The notes beneath the pieces are model-generated. The model searched no databases. It saw only the letters and a list, made by a program, of their open reading frames with translations, and was not told the DNA's origin. Source: Sporothrix humicola (Eukaryota > Ascomycota > Sordariomycetes > Ophiostomatales > Ophiostomataceae). From it: 64,000 bases of DNA. The stretch spans positions 186,001 through 250,000 of the forward strand of contig WNYE01000019.1 of the NCBI GenBank assembly GCA_021396245.1. Direction: 5' to 3'. How positions within the stretch are numbered: the first letter of the stretch is position 1; each line of letters opens with the position of its first letter. Shown here in pieces: positions 1 through 10,858 of this stretch. The translations under genes and the position numbers were made by a program.

Positions 1-376
1 GGCCTACCAAGAGTACCAGACAATCTTGGAAGACCTCGACGGCCAGGTCAACGCCGCCTACCTCAAGCGGACCCGTACTATGGGCAAGTCCAAGAAGGGC
101 AAACGGCCCGGCGGCGGTGCGGCCGCTTCGGCCGGTGCGGCAGCCGGTGCCGGAGCAGCGGGTATGGCTCGCCCCGGTATTGGCGACATGACGCGCACGC
201 TGATGGAGCGTCGCAAGCGCTGGATGGAGAACATTGGCACTGTCTTTGACGACGAGCGCCTGCAAAAAGTGCCGCGGTCATCCGATCCCAACAGCAGCAT
301 ATTCCAGCCCGGCGAGATCAACAGCCTAATCAAGAAGGAAAAGGCTGCGTGGGACGAAGAGGTCGATGAAGAATAG
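1..376 (+). CDS. NGG1: SAGA/ADA coactivator subunit Ngg1/Ada3, C-terminal end (partial)
   Basis: This is the last ~124 codons of a protein that enters from outside the window; the reading frame is open from base 2 and ends at TAG 374-376. It resembles the conserved C-terminus of fungal Ngg1/Ada3. A basic TMGKSKKGKRPGG stretch is followed by an Ala/Gly linker, then ARPGIGDMTRTLMERRKRW, a VPRSSDPNSSIF segment and an acidic EKAAWDEEVDEE end. Ada3 links Ada2 and the Gcn5 acetyltransferase within the nuclear SAGA and ADA histone-acetylating complexes, and this C-terminal part carries the Ada2/Gcn5-binding function in the family. The downstream neighbour is convergent. Family assignment is by remembered conservation of this tail; the rest of the protein is not visible. 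Confidence 0.85.
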   Translation, partial: AYQEYQTILEDLDGQVNAAYLKRTRTMGKSKKGKRPGGGAAASAGAAAGAGAAGMARPGIGDMTRTLMERRKRWMENIGTVFDDERLQKVPRSSDPNSSIFQPGEINSLIKKEKAAWDEEVDEE

Positions 377-1276
377 AACAGAAGAATAGAAGGGGGTTTG
401 TGAAGAGCACACGTTCTTGATTCTTGTATTATGTTCATGTATGCTTGTTGGGTTTTTTTCTTCTTCTTTCTTTTTCGGTGTCTTCAAGACGATACAAAAC
501 ATTCTGGAGAGGATGGGATACAAGTCCTTTTAAGTTTCTCTTTCGTGTATCTTTTGTTTTGTTTCCTTTAACTAGCAAGGGGCGTTTCACGGAGTTTGCA
601 ACCATTCACTGTACTTTTCAGACGAGAGGGACGGGGGTAATGAATTTCAATATCCACTTGAACTAGTGTATTCACACATACTTGCTTGGACTTCAGATGT
701 GTCATAAATTTTTGTATATACAATTCAAGGCTAGGTAAAATATGTAGGACGAAGTAAGGGAACGAAGGTATCCCTTCATGACAGAAAAAATGCATGTCGA
801 CAACAGCGTTGCAAAGCCATCGTACAGTACAACAGCTTCGCTTGTCCCTCGACCTCCTTTTTGACCGTTTCTCCTTCTGGCTGGTATCTACTAGCCCATA
901 TGCCACCTGAAAATATCATTCCTAGATCTCCGCCAATATGTGTGAAAATAATAAATAAATGAGAATAAACCGCCGTGAAAACGCCTTCATGAAGATAATA
1001 TATTTTTGATAAGAACAATCAGAAAACCCCCTCCCGTGAATAAATGCAAATGGGTATGATGCTTTGACAAAAGTGATGATGTAATAAAGAGCCCAAGGGA
1101 AATGCCTTTTTTGCGGTCCCCCAGCTCCAAGTCGTTATGCACGCCGTTCTTTTTGTTTGCTCGCTCGCTCGTCTGTATGCCGAGTCTCCACGAGTTGATC
1201 GTAAAGACTCTAGAAGATCTTTGTCCACACAGATTTTGCCTTATCTTTCCCTGTTCAATGTGTTAGTGGATGTATA
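377..1276. other. Intergenic, convergent 3' flanks
   Basis: This lies between the NGG1 stop and the RING-protein stop, which face each other. It is AT-richer than the genes and holds T-rich stretches (440-560) and A/T-rich stretches (900-1020) suited to 3' UTRs and poly(A) sites. I see no coding sequence I can support. Confidence 0.6.
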
Positions 1277-3044
1277 CTAGTCTGGGTATGCCACCATGTG
1301 GGAATACGTACACGTCTCTTCCTTTTGCGGCTGGAGGTCACCCAACTGGATGCCTGCCAACCGTGCCATCCGTCGCCGCGTAGCCTCGGACGTATTCATC
1401 GGCGGCAACTGGTGGATCGACTGAGTGCGCAAAATGGGATGGTTCTTGAGCTCAATGCCCGATTCGCGGTCTGCCGTGATCGTACCGAAGCTGGGCGACA
1501 TGGACAGTCGATCAGTCGCACTATGCAAGTGCTTCTTGATAGATGAGCCCCAGCTATAGATGCGACCTCGTTCGTCGGTATTGTCGTGCCGGCCACCGGC
1601 AGCCAAATCAACCACGTCAACGCGCTCGCGCAAACGTCGAATAGCACGTTCTCGACGGACCATAGCATTGGTTATACGTGGGCAGTACCCGCGTGGCAGC
1701 ATAGACGTCTTACACAATGGACAGAGTGAGCTGACGTGTGTCAAGAACTCATCTATGCATTCGGGGTGGAAGATGTGGCCACACGAGAGCTCGCGGATAA
1801 TAGTGGCGCGGTTCTGGAACGGCTCTAGGCAGATCTGGCACATGGGTTGGTACTCCAAGTCACGGATGGCTGGCGTGTCAGGAATTGCCTCTGAAATCGG
1901 TGATGTCGGAACAACAGATGCCGGTACGGCTGGAGCACTATGGTCAGACGCTGATTGACTACGCGAGTCGGAGGTGGAGTTTGCAAAGACCTCGCTGTCC
2001 AGGGCGGCATCGAGGCTTTGGTGTGGCCGAGTTTGCGATCGTCGGGAGAGTCGTCGTGCTGCCAATGTGGCGGAAGGAGGGGTGGGAGATAATGGCGGAA
2101 CGGTGCTTGCGGCTTCTGAGGTAGGCGAGCCAAGCTGGCTTTGCGATATTGATTGCGGTGGAGGTGACCGTGGTGGTGGTGGATCGTAATTGTATGTGAA
2201 AAGCGGAAATTTCTGCACGTGGCTTGGTGGGACAGTTAAGCGCTTAATGCCCATAGCCTCGAGGTTGATTTCGCCTGTGGCTACACGTCGTTGAAGTGAC
2301 GTACGTCGTCGTTTCCACATTACATGCATAAATAGAGAGGTGAGGGTAATAACGGCGAGGAGTACACCGATGACGGCCAGGATAAAAACCCAAACGTTGG
2401 GCAGGCCGGTCGGTGTGCTCACGGTGAGCTCGGTCCATATTCGCACATAGTCGTCGGGATCTGGGTTGTACAGTTCACTAATGTTCTCGCCAAAGGGCAC
2501 ATCTGTCAGATTGCCAGAGTAGAGGCTGAGCTGGTACATCATCTCCTGGCCAAGTGAGCCTGAGACGGCAAAGATGGGGTAGTGGTTGTCAAGTTTCCAC
2601 GTTCCATCGTCATCAAGGTCCCAGGTCTCCGATTCCGGGCCTGGCGGTTTTGTCGTATCATTGGTGGGTAAGTAGAAAATAAAGGCACGCAGGGGGTCGT
2701 AACGTGCAGAGGCGAGGTAAGACTTGGTGCAGTCTGCGCTGTACCAAGGGGCGAGGGCGATGAGGTTGTAGTTGGTGGCGGGGAGGTTGCTCTGGCGGAC
2801 GGCCGAGTCGGGGACATATTCACGTTCCGATATTGTGCAAGGGTCGTTATATTCGAGGTCAGGGACATAGAGAAGGCCCTGTATTAAACCATTTTGCGTC
2901 TCTGTGTACTTGGAGAGCAGAACGGTTAAGTTGTCTGTGACATGGTCTGAGTAGGCGATGTCACCGGATACCGCCGTCAAGTTCCTTAAGATGGTGCTTG
3001 TGACGGTATTCGGCCCCTCGTATATCGGGTCGCTAAAGAGGAGC
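1277..3044 (-). CDS. RING-H2 finger transmembrane E3 ubiquitin ligase, last exon (N-terminus unresolved)
   Basis: The main exon encodes ~588 residues. A luminal-type region contains several N-x-S/T sites. One transmembrane helix follows (NVWVFILAVIGVLLAVITLT, about residues 195-218 counted from base 2980), then a proline/serine-rich cytosolic linker and a RING-H2 finger. The finger has the order C-x2-C, C-x-H-x2-H-x2-C, C-x2-C (CQIC, CGHIFHPEC, CPLC). This is the layout of fungal PA-TM-RING type E3 ligases of the endomembrane system, though I cannot confirm a PA fold. The frame stays open upstream of base 2980 (LLFSDPIYEGPNTVTSTILR) to a likely acceptor: ACTAAC branch at about 3055-3060, AAG acceptor at 3045-3047. 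The exon therefore begins near 3044 in phase 2. No ATG lies in frame there, so the start and any signal peptide are on an upstream exon I could not place; no good donor is visible between 3050 and 3260. Confidence 0.75.
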
Positions 3045-3060
3045 CTTGGGGAATGTTAGT

Positions 3061-6000
3061 CAAAGGAGAGACAGTGACGGGGAAGACGGTCCAACAACAT
3101 GACGACAGGGTGGGTGGTATAAAACAATATGAGGAAGGGCTGGTGAGGCTGCAGATGACGTCAAGAGATGTAAGGAGGAAGAGGGAGGTGCCAAGAGATA
3201 AGATGACAGGAAGCCAGGGCAGATGACAGTGCATCAACACCACACTTGCAGACAGATGGTCGATGATAGCCGGCACTTGCAAGGCGGCGACCAACAATCT
3301 AGAAGCCTCGCCTTGTACCACCGCTAATCTGCTATCCGTCATATTGAAGCTTTCAGGGCCAGGGCCAGCCCTCAGCATGGTTGGTTGGTTCCACCGTTGT
3401 GGTTCAGCCAAGGAAAGCTTGGCTGGCTTGGCGCTGCCTGGCATGCGGGGACCGGGGATTGGGAGGGGAGGATTGGCGCAGTGGAGCGATAAAGCGTGCA
3501 GGAAAAGGGGACAGCTTGCCCTGTGGCAAAACCCGCGACAGCCGGGAGGAACGAACGATGAAAAGTGGAAAAGAGCGCGAAAAAGAGGGCAAAAAGGGAT
3601 GTAGTAAAAACACCGGTCACTTTTCGTGCAGTCTGACAAAAACAGATTTTCTTTGTCCGCGTCTGTCTCACGAAACCACAAAAAGACGTGCGGCTCCGTT
3701 TCCATGCGCGCCCTTGGAGCCTCCACTGCTGGACGGAAACTGCACGTGAGAGGCCCACGCAATCAGCCGCCGCCTTGCAATAAATTGCTGGGCCACGAAC
3801 GGTTGGAGAATGGGAGGGCAGAAAGTGCAGAAAATGCGTAAAAAACTGCGAGGGGAGAATGGACGTGTGCCGGACCTCCGAGTGCATATCTCGACACAAT
3901 CGCGCTTGCGATGCACATGCGCGCTGCCCAGAAAGGCCAAGGTTGGACGGCGAACGGATGCGCCCTCGACGTTGACGGAGCGGGGAAGAGTAGAGGGTAT
4001 GAGGGACAGGGTGTGACAAATGGCGGGTGAGTGCTTGTGTGTCATCTCAATGATGGGAAGAAGAAGGCATTGTGAACAAAAAAGAAATGGAATCAGGACG
4101 GCCAAACGATAAGCAGGCCCCGAGACGAGGCCCGGCTTCAGGTGGGCCGATGCCGTCCAGAGACGCAAAAGCAGGACGAGATCGGATAGATCAGAAAAGA
4201 GAATGGGAGAATACGTACACAACGTTTTGGACTCCATCAAGAGCTGTCAAACGTCAGTCAAAATCTGCATCTCGGAAACTCGCTGTCTTTCCCATTGTGA
4301 CGCCTTGGCGACCTCTTGGCAGTAACGTCGGTGGGGGTTGATGCGCGCTCTCATTCAGCATCTCGGGTTCCCTGGGCTTGTTGAAAGTGTCGATTTGTAC
4401 CGTGTGCATCGTTCATTTTTGTGCAGTTGCGGTTATTTTTCTTTGTGATCGTGTTGCCATTGTTGCCGAATGCCAGCAAAGACGCGTTGCAGCCGGGTGG
4501 GTGGCGGCCGTGGTCCGAAAGTGTTCAATCCAAGGCGAACATGGCGTTGCAGGCCCGAACGCAAAATGAGGCAATCGCGAGAGTCCGAATTGCGAAGAGT
4601 GGCGCAAAGGCAAGAAACTGAGATCCAGGATGGCGCATGGCGAGACGTGCAAACCCAGGGGCAAGAAGACGGGTCGTCGCGAGAGACAAGGCGACAGCCA
4701 AGAGATGGCCGTTTGCTCGGCGCCAAGAGGATTGGCCTCGGGAGAACAGACGATCGCGAGGGCAAAAAGGAACGACCACAACAGGAAAACAGGCAAAGAC
4801 AATGCGTTGGGGAGGAATTCTCTAAAACTTACACATGCTCATGGTCGTTCATGATCGAGGTGGTTTGGCGAAGCCCAAACCTTTGGCAAGGAAAGGGAAA
4901 AGAAAGAGGGAGAGATTGGATACGGCGTTTGGAAAGCTCAAGATCACTAGTAAAGTCAGGGCCCTTGCTGGTGGTTGTGACGCTGTTTTTTCTTGGCGGC
5001 GCAAGGAAAAAAGAAAGGGCGAAGGCTCTTCCTAATAACGGGTTAAGAGGAATCGGGGTTGCAGCCAGCGAGCCCAAAGAAGAGACCAAGAGGCGCTTTT
5101 CGTGTCGAAAGGACCCAGGACCCAGTGGTGCTGAGAAAACAGAAGAAAAACGGGCACTGCAAAAGTGGCCTTGGTGCGGAATCAAGGCGGGCACGAGCGA
5201 AAGTGCGGCGAGCCCCTAGAGGCGAATCGAAGACGAGACGACCCAAGCAGATTGGGAGTGTGGCGGAGGGCGTAAGGCGGGTAATACGCAGGGCCTGCAG
5301 AAGGCCCAGAGACAAAGAGAATGAGGAATTAAGAAATTGGGTCAATCGGATAAGAGAACTTGCGCGTGGGAAGTGTTTCGGGCATGCCAAGATCCAAGTC
5401 CATTAACAACTGCCCTTTCCAGCAAGAGTTGGAGGGACGGAAATTGGTGGAGGATAGGCGAGGCGGGGAGATGTTGAGGTTGAAATACGTCGAGGAATAT
5501 TGGCAAGATGGAGAGATGGAGGACGCAGAGAAATTGGTTTTGAAGTTTTCAAGATAGGGTCGATAGGATAGGGGAAAGCGAGGTGAAAAGGGAAAGAACG
5601 AGAAAAGGGGAGACGAACAGACGAAAGAGGATGAGGAAAGAGGAAAGAGGAGTACTAGATACGGTAGTCGGACGAATACGAATACAGAAGGAGGCTGCAC
5701 AACACGCGCAAGGAAAGACGGCCGCGGTAATTCCTGCCTACAAATTACTTTTTACAGAGCCCTCTTTCCAATCGTGAACAATCAAAATGAACTAGAAAAA
5801 AGGCAAGAGCGGAGTGAGAAGGGCAGAGAGGCAAGAACGGATGCTGCAAATGGTAACGCAAAGGAGAAACGAGAAGGAGAGACCGTCTCAGTGAGGGTTA
5901 GGGTTGAGACAAGACGGGCAACCGCAAGGGAAGGGACTCAGATTCAGATGGATTGCTCATTGCTCCTTCCCCGTCTCTCGGGTTGCAAAGGAAGGAGCGG

Positions 6001-8079
6001 CACTTTTTGGCCGTCACAGATGTGGAAAATTGGAAAGAAGAAAAATAAATGAAGACGAAAAAGTGCAAGAAGGAACAAAAGAAAAAGGAGGTGTAGAAAT
6101 GACGACGCAACGGCTGACGCGCCAGGCAAGAGCGATCGCCAAGAAGAGGCAAAAGTATCAGAGGAAAGAACAACCGCCGTGTCGAGAAAATGGCCAAAAT
6201 AGACCGGAATCGTAGCAAGGTCAAGGAGGTGTGTATGAAGTGTACGAAGCGGCCATCTCCTGTGATGATACTTCGGCGAATCGGCACACGATGGGGGCTA
6301 GAATTGTGGAAGAAACGATGCCCTCACTGGTGAGGATCTGGACAACTTATTTATCTCCTCGGACGTTGTAAATTACGTGAGATGACTAATAAAAGGAGTG
6401 CAATTGCCTCCTGAGCAGTATCTCTAGCTTTTTGCGAACAAGAGAAGTCGCGACCGATGCATGTCATACTGTCGCGAGACCAACGACAGATACAGCCCAC
6501 TACAACACAACCATTGAACCAACGCAAGGCGGATGCGGGAAGAAAACACAAGCTTTCCCAAGCCTTCCAAGCTTTTTGCTCCCAAGACCGGGGCAGGCGG
6601 GATGGGCAGACTGGGCAGGACTGGGCAAAACCAACGGGTGTGATAAAGTCCCAAAAGTCCCAACGAAGCGCGCCTTTTTCCTCTCTTTCTGTCTCTTTCC
6701 TCTTTTTCTGAGCCGCTAGCGCTGCACACCAAGTCCCCACTAGGGGCATGAGGGAAATTGTGGCCTTACTGAGGTAGGCAAGCACTCATGTCGCTCCTTG
6801 CCTTTTCGTGTCGTTTGGTCGGCTGGGAAGGTGCAAAGTGCAAAGGAAATGCAGCAAAGACGAGAGGAAAGTGCAGGGCTGCTGGGCAATATTCCACACG
6901 TTCGCAACACCATTCGCCCCTACCAGAAATTAACGAACGATCCAAAAATACGCGGTTTGGCAAGACGTTCGCACTTGCCCTGAATCTAAACTGTCTGTCT
7001 GACTGTTGCAACTTCTCAAAAGCTGCCCAAGGCCAGGTTGACATGGCCGTTATGTTCGGAAGGGCCTGGACCCTGGGCTAGCGCCATAGGCTTGACCCCT
7101 TTTGGCGGCTCCGTTTGCTTGTCTTTTTCAAGATCTCTGCTCTCACAACTCCACGACATTCAATGTATTGTCCCTCCCTTCCGTTACATTATCCATTTTG
7201 CTTTCCCCATTCCTTTCTTCTCGACGTTGCAGTGGACGTCCAGTTGCATCGTTTTCCGTTTTCGGTCTTTGCCCGGTCGGACAGTTTGTATGGCCGAATG
7301 TTGAAATGTTCTAGGCATCTTGTGCACTTTCTTTTATCCTCTTCCTCTCGGCTTCGATGTCGATACTTTGTCGTGGCCAATTGGCCGACAAGAAATAGAA
7401 AAAGAGCGCAAGGGGAGAGAGACAACAAAACAGTCTCAAGAGTCAGAAGAGACACGAGAGGCACTGTGAGAATGATGGACCGTGGCTGTGGGCGAGTCTG
7501 AGACACAAAACGACGACCTCCGACATTTTAAGTGTGAAACGCGAGACCCAACGCGAAGGCCCAGCAATGCTGACGAGCTGAAAGAGCTGAGGGGGGGAGA
7601 AGTGTGAAGATGAAAGGAAAAGACAAAGGGACCAGCAAAGGGCAGCCAAATGCACTGGTCTGGACCAAGCTACATCCCGATCTTGTGCAACGACGCACAC
7701 AATGCACACCACACAATGCAAGTGTTTTATAATTGAGTGGGAAAGCCAACAACCAACAAGCATGGCCAGAAAAAGCCAAGTGTGGCCAAGAAAACGGCAG
7801 CCGGGATCTAGGCATCGCGAGATCGAGGCAAGGGCGGTGGAAAACGTGGCACCAGTTGGGACTTGAACAATGCCAAAAAAGGTTTGTTGAAAAAATGTTT
7901 CGTTTCTTTTTTGCAAAAGGAACCAAGCGGCTCCTCGAGGCTTATGTACAAAATGGTGTGCATCTCTTCTCTCCCGTCGATAGACTTTTCTTCCTTTCGC
8001 ACCCTTCCCGACAACCAGCCTAACGAAGCGCCATCCATCATCGACAACGACAACGACAACGACAACCCCTTATCCCTAT
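3061..8079. other. Gene-poor region, 5 kb, purine-rich on + strand
   Basis: This region contains the missing first exon and promoter of the RING gene (minus strand) and the 3' flank of the GH45 gene. From about 4470 to 6230 the + strand is strongly A/G-rich, so the minus strand is C/T-rich, as in many fungal leaders. Donor-like GTACGT (4215-4220 area) and GTAAGT (4829-4834 area) occur on the minus strand and could belong to leader introns. Open frames here, including a 249-codon one on + at 4470-5219, are Arg/Lys/Glu-rich by composition, match no family I know, and are not called. Confidence 0.5.
8042..8065. repeat. Hexanucleotide microsatellite (CGACAA)x4
   Basis: Four perfect tandem copies of CGACAA lie just beyond the stop codon of the GH45 gene, within its probable 3' UTR. 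Confidence 0.9.
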
Positions 8080-8775
8080 CTAGTTCCGCTTGCAGCCAGA
8101 CTTGGCCGTCAGCTCGGACGGGCAGGTCACCTGCTTCCAGGTCACGGCCGGGTTGTCGGCGCCCTTGAACCAGTCGAAGCGCCACTGGCAGCCGGCCTTG
8201 AGCGCAGCAGGGAAGCTGTCGCAGTCCGACGCCGAGTGGATGCCGCCGTACCGGTCACCCCAGCCGTTGGGCGGAGCGCCGTACTGCTGCGTGCACGCGT
8301 TGTAGATGCCGACACCGCCGCCGGGGATGGCCAGGTCAAAGTGGTTGGCGCCCAGGTCGCCGCCCGTGTTCGTCGCTTGCACGACCAGCTTCTTGCCCTG
8401 GAGCGGGGCGCTCGTGAACGTCAGCTCATAGCACGCGCAGCACCACTGGCTCTCGGTGCTGCCCGAGATGCGGACGGCGGCGTAGCCGTAGGCGACGGTG
8501 TCGTTGACGGCCCAGGGCGCCTGGGACGAGCACATGAAGGCGTTGCCGCCGTTGTCGCAGCCGGACTTGGTGGCGCCATTGTCGTTGAGGGGCTTGTCGT
8601 TCTTGTCGCAGGTGCCGACGGGGCCCTGGCTGAAGCCCTTGCCGGGCCAGCCGCACGAGGGCTTACAGCAATCCCAGTAGCGCGTGGTGGTACCAGTGCT
8701 GTCGGCACCGGCCGTCTGGGCGAACAGCAGGAGAGCGGCCGGCACAAGAGCGCCGAGAGCCTGGGTAGGAAGCAT
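8080..8775 (-). CDS. Secreted endo-beta-1,4-glucanase, GH45 (EGV type), catalytic domain only
   Basis: The gene is uninterrupted and encodes 231 residues. I chose the ATG at 8775 because it begins a classic signal peptide (ALGALVPAALLLFAQTAGA, cleaved near residue 24). A further in-frame ATG at 8808 would put 11 polar residues before it. The mature protein opens with the GH45 signature TTRYWDCCKPSCGW. Asp35 in that motif and Asp147 in NHFDLAIPGGGVG occupy the catalytic base and acid positions of the family. Many cysteines (CCKPSC, QWCCACYE, SDCDSF) fit the disulfide-rich double-psi barrel. It would hydrolyse internal bonds in cellulose outside the cell. The protein ends soon after the catalytic domain, with no linker or CBM1. 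Neighbouring genes show no cellulase cluster. Confidence 0.95.
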   Translation of the reverse strand: MLPTQALGALVPAALLLFAQTAGADSTGTTTRYWDCCKPSCGWPGKGFSQGPVGTCDKNDKPLNDNGATKSGCDNGGNAFMCSSQAPWAVNDTVAYGYAAVRISGSTESQWCCACYELTFTSAPLQGKKLVVQATNTGGDLGANHFDLAIPGGGVGIYNACTQQYGAPPNGWGDRYGGIHSASDCDSFPAALKAGCQWRFDWFKGADNPAVTWKQVTCPSELTAKSGCKRN

Positions 8776-10858
8776 GTTGGGTGAGGTGAGGAGGGGGGTA
8801 GGTGGCAAAAGGAGGCAAGGTCTTCCTGTAAAGATGTCACGATACTCAAAGGAGAGAAGATTGTAAGTAAGTACACCTGCTACAAAGAGAGGGGAAGAAA
8901 GGGGTACGACAGAGGGAAAACACGCGGCAGTCCACGGCGATGGCCTCTTTATATCGTGTATACGCCCCCCGTCTTACGGTGCTCCTCTATTTCCTTTATT
9001 TTGATTTTCCCACTCCCGCTATTAGCCCGCGTCGAAGTCCCTCTCGCTGCCTCATTGTCGGCCGCATCGAGACGAAAGCCGTCCAAATGCTGCATCTGCA
9101 TTATTGTATACCGCCATACTGCAAAATGGGCCGGGGTAGGATGGGATGGCATGGGATGGGGTAGTGGGACACGATCCACCATCGACCTCATCCAAAATGC
9201 CCAGGATTGCCCAGTCTGTTTTTGCGTTTTCCTTTTGGTGCCTTCCTACTTCTCGGCGCTACTTGTCGGCCACCAAACTCCCTCGTCTGCCGTTCCTTTG
9301 TCACAAGTTCCCAGTCGAGTAATTGCGGACGCGGCCTCCGATTCGAGGACTGGATTTGTGTGTGTCTATGTACTTGTGTGCCTGCATCTGTTATGTGTGG
9401 ATGTCCACTTGTGCCTGTTCCTGGCAGCTCTCGTAATGAGAATGTGGAGAGGTAGACGCCTGGTGTCCCGGTGAGGACAATGTGCAGGTCCATCTCAGGC
9501 CTAAACCAGTCGAATCTAGTGGGCGAATGATGGGATGGATACACGATGACAAGCCAAGCTCGGGATACAGCATATATATCCATATTGCGTTTTGGTGAGA
9601 AAGTGCAATTCGAGGGCATTAATACACGATGCAATCAATAGAACAGGAGAGTTTACCCCACACCAAGGCGGGATGCAAAGATGGTGACGAAGAAAGGACG
9701 CCATGAAGCAGTCCTCTATCTTTGATAATCCCAATTGAAATCCTTGGTGAATGTGCTTTATTCCATAAGAGAGGAATTCGTGTCTGCGATGAAACACGAA
9801 GTGCCAATCTGATGACAAGATTCTTTTTGAAAACTTGAAATGATCGCCTTGAGGCCACAAGGGAACTTCTACTCTCTTCCCCTTCACAGCCTGTCATCTC
9901 ATTGCCAATACCCGCCGGGCCATACGCGCCGACAATTTGCGGGGATCCAGCTGGGTGAAAGATTCGGTGGATGAAACAAACAGAGTGCTATATGTACTGT
10001 GTGGTAATATAACATGTTTGTCAGGCCTCTGGGCAGCGAGCCGAGGCGGCAGAGCTGATATTAACATAAACAAGGTCAAACGAGGCAGAAATTCAATGGT
10101 CAATTGGATGGGGGAAGAGTGTGAGTGAGAAACAGCACATAGAGACAAAGCAGAGTAGTTCTAGAGCCAAGAGAATTGATACCGATCCCATGATGGCTGT
10201 GTTTTTAAAAAAAAAAGGGATTATGAAAATGGCAATCGAGACGAGAGGCTTTTATCAAACTCGCGTCCCCGCTTGCACTCAATTTATTTTGCAGGTGCTC
10301 TTGAAAATTGTGTTCCTGGGCAACGGTTCTTGTTTCGTGGACTGACTCGGCTGAGGTAAATGATGCTTGAAGCACATTCTTTCTTTTGCTGTGCCTGCTT
10401 TTGACTATCATACATGTTGCATGACTCGTTGCGAGTTGTAGATATACTCAAGGTAGGCATTATGATGGACAGGCTGGACTTATTTAAGCAACTGAACAGT
10501 TTTTATCGTATTTGTTCCGTTTATTTATTTTTTTATTATCACCTTACTTGTTTTATTTTTATTTTTATTTTAATCCACAAAAAAAAAAAAAAAGAGAGAA
10601 GAAGAAGGAAAAAAGAAAAGGCTAAGTAAATAAAAACGATATACTCGCAAAAAGGTTTATTTTTGACATAAAACATCATTTCACGTTAAAGGTCTATTAT
10701 ATCGGGAATCATCAACTTTTATTTGTCTTGAAATACCTATTCTATTTCATCAAACTCTTCGCGTCTGGACCAGTCAAGATCAGAACACTTAATATCGTAC
10801 CGTCATCATCACACTCTTCGTAAACTTCGTCTCGTAGATCATCTGGACCTTTTACCTT
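8776..10858. other. Intergenic, GH45 promoter and HET-C 3' flank
   Basis: Both flanking genes are on the minus strand. The left part should hold the GH45 promoter. The right part (10440-10760) is AT-rich, with a T-rich tract near 10500-10570 and an A15 run near 10579-10594, as expected for a 3' flank. I see no supportable gene. Confidence 0.55.

Noticed and set aside
4470..5219. 249-codon + frame in the purine-rich region
   Set aside because: It lacks codon bias, domains or a sensible hydrophobic core; it follows from A/G-rich composition with few stop codons.
7840..7870. tRNA T-arm-like sequence on the minus strand (GTTCAAGTC)
   Set aside because: The flanking bases do not form the T stem, and no acceptor, D or anticodon arms could be found.
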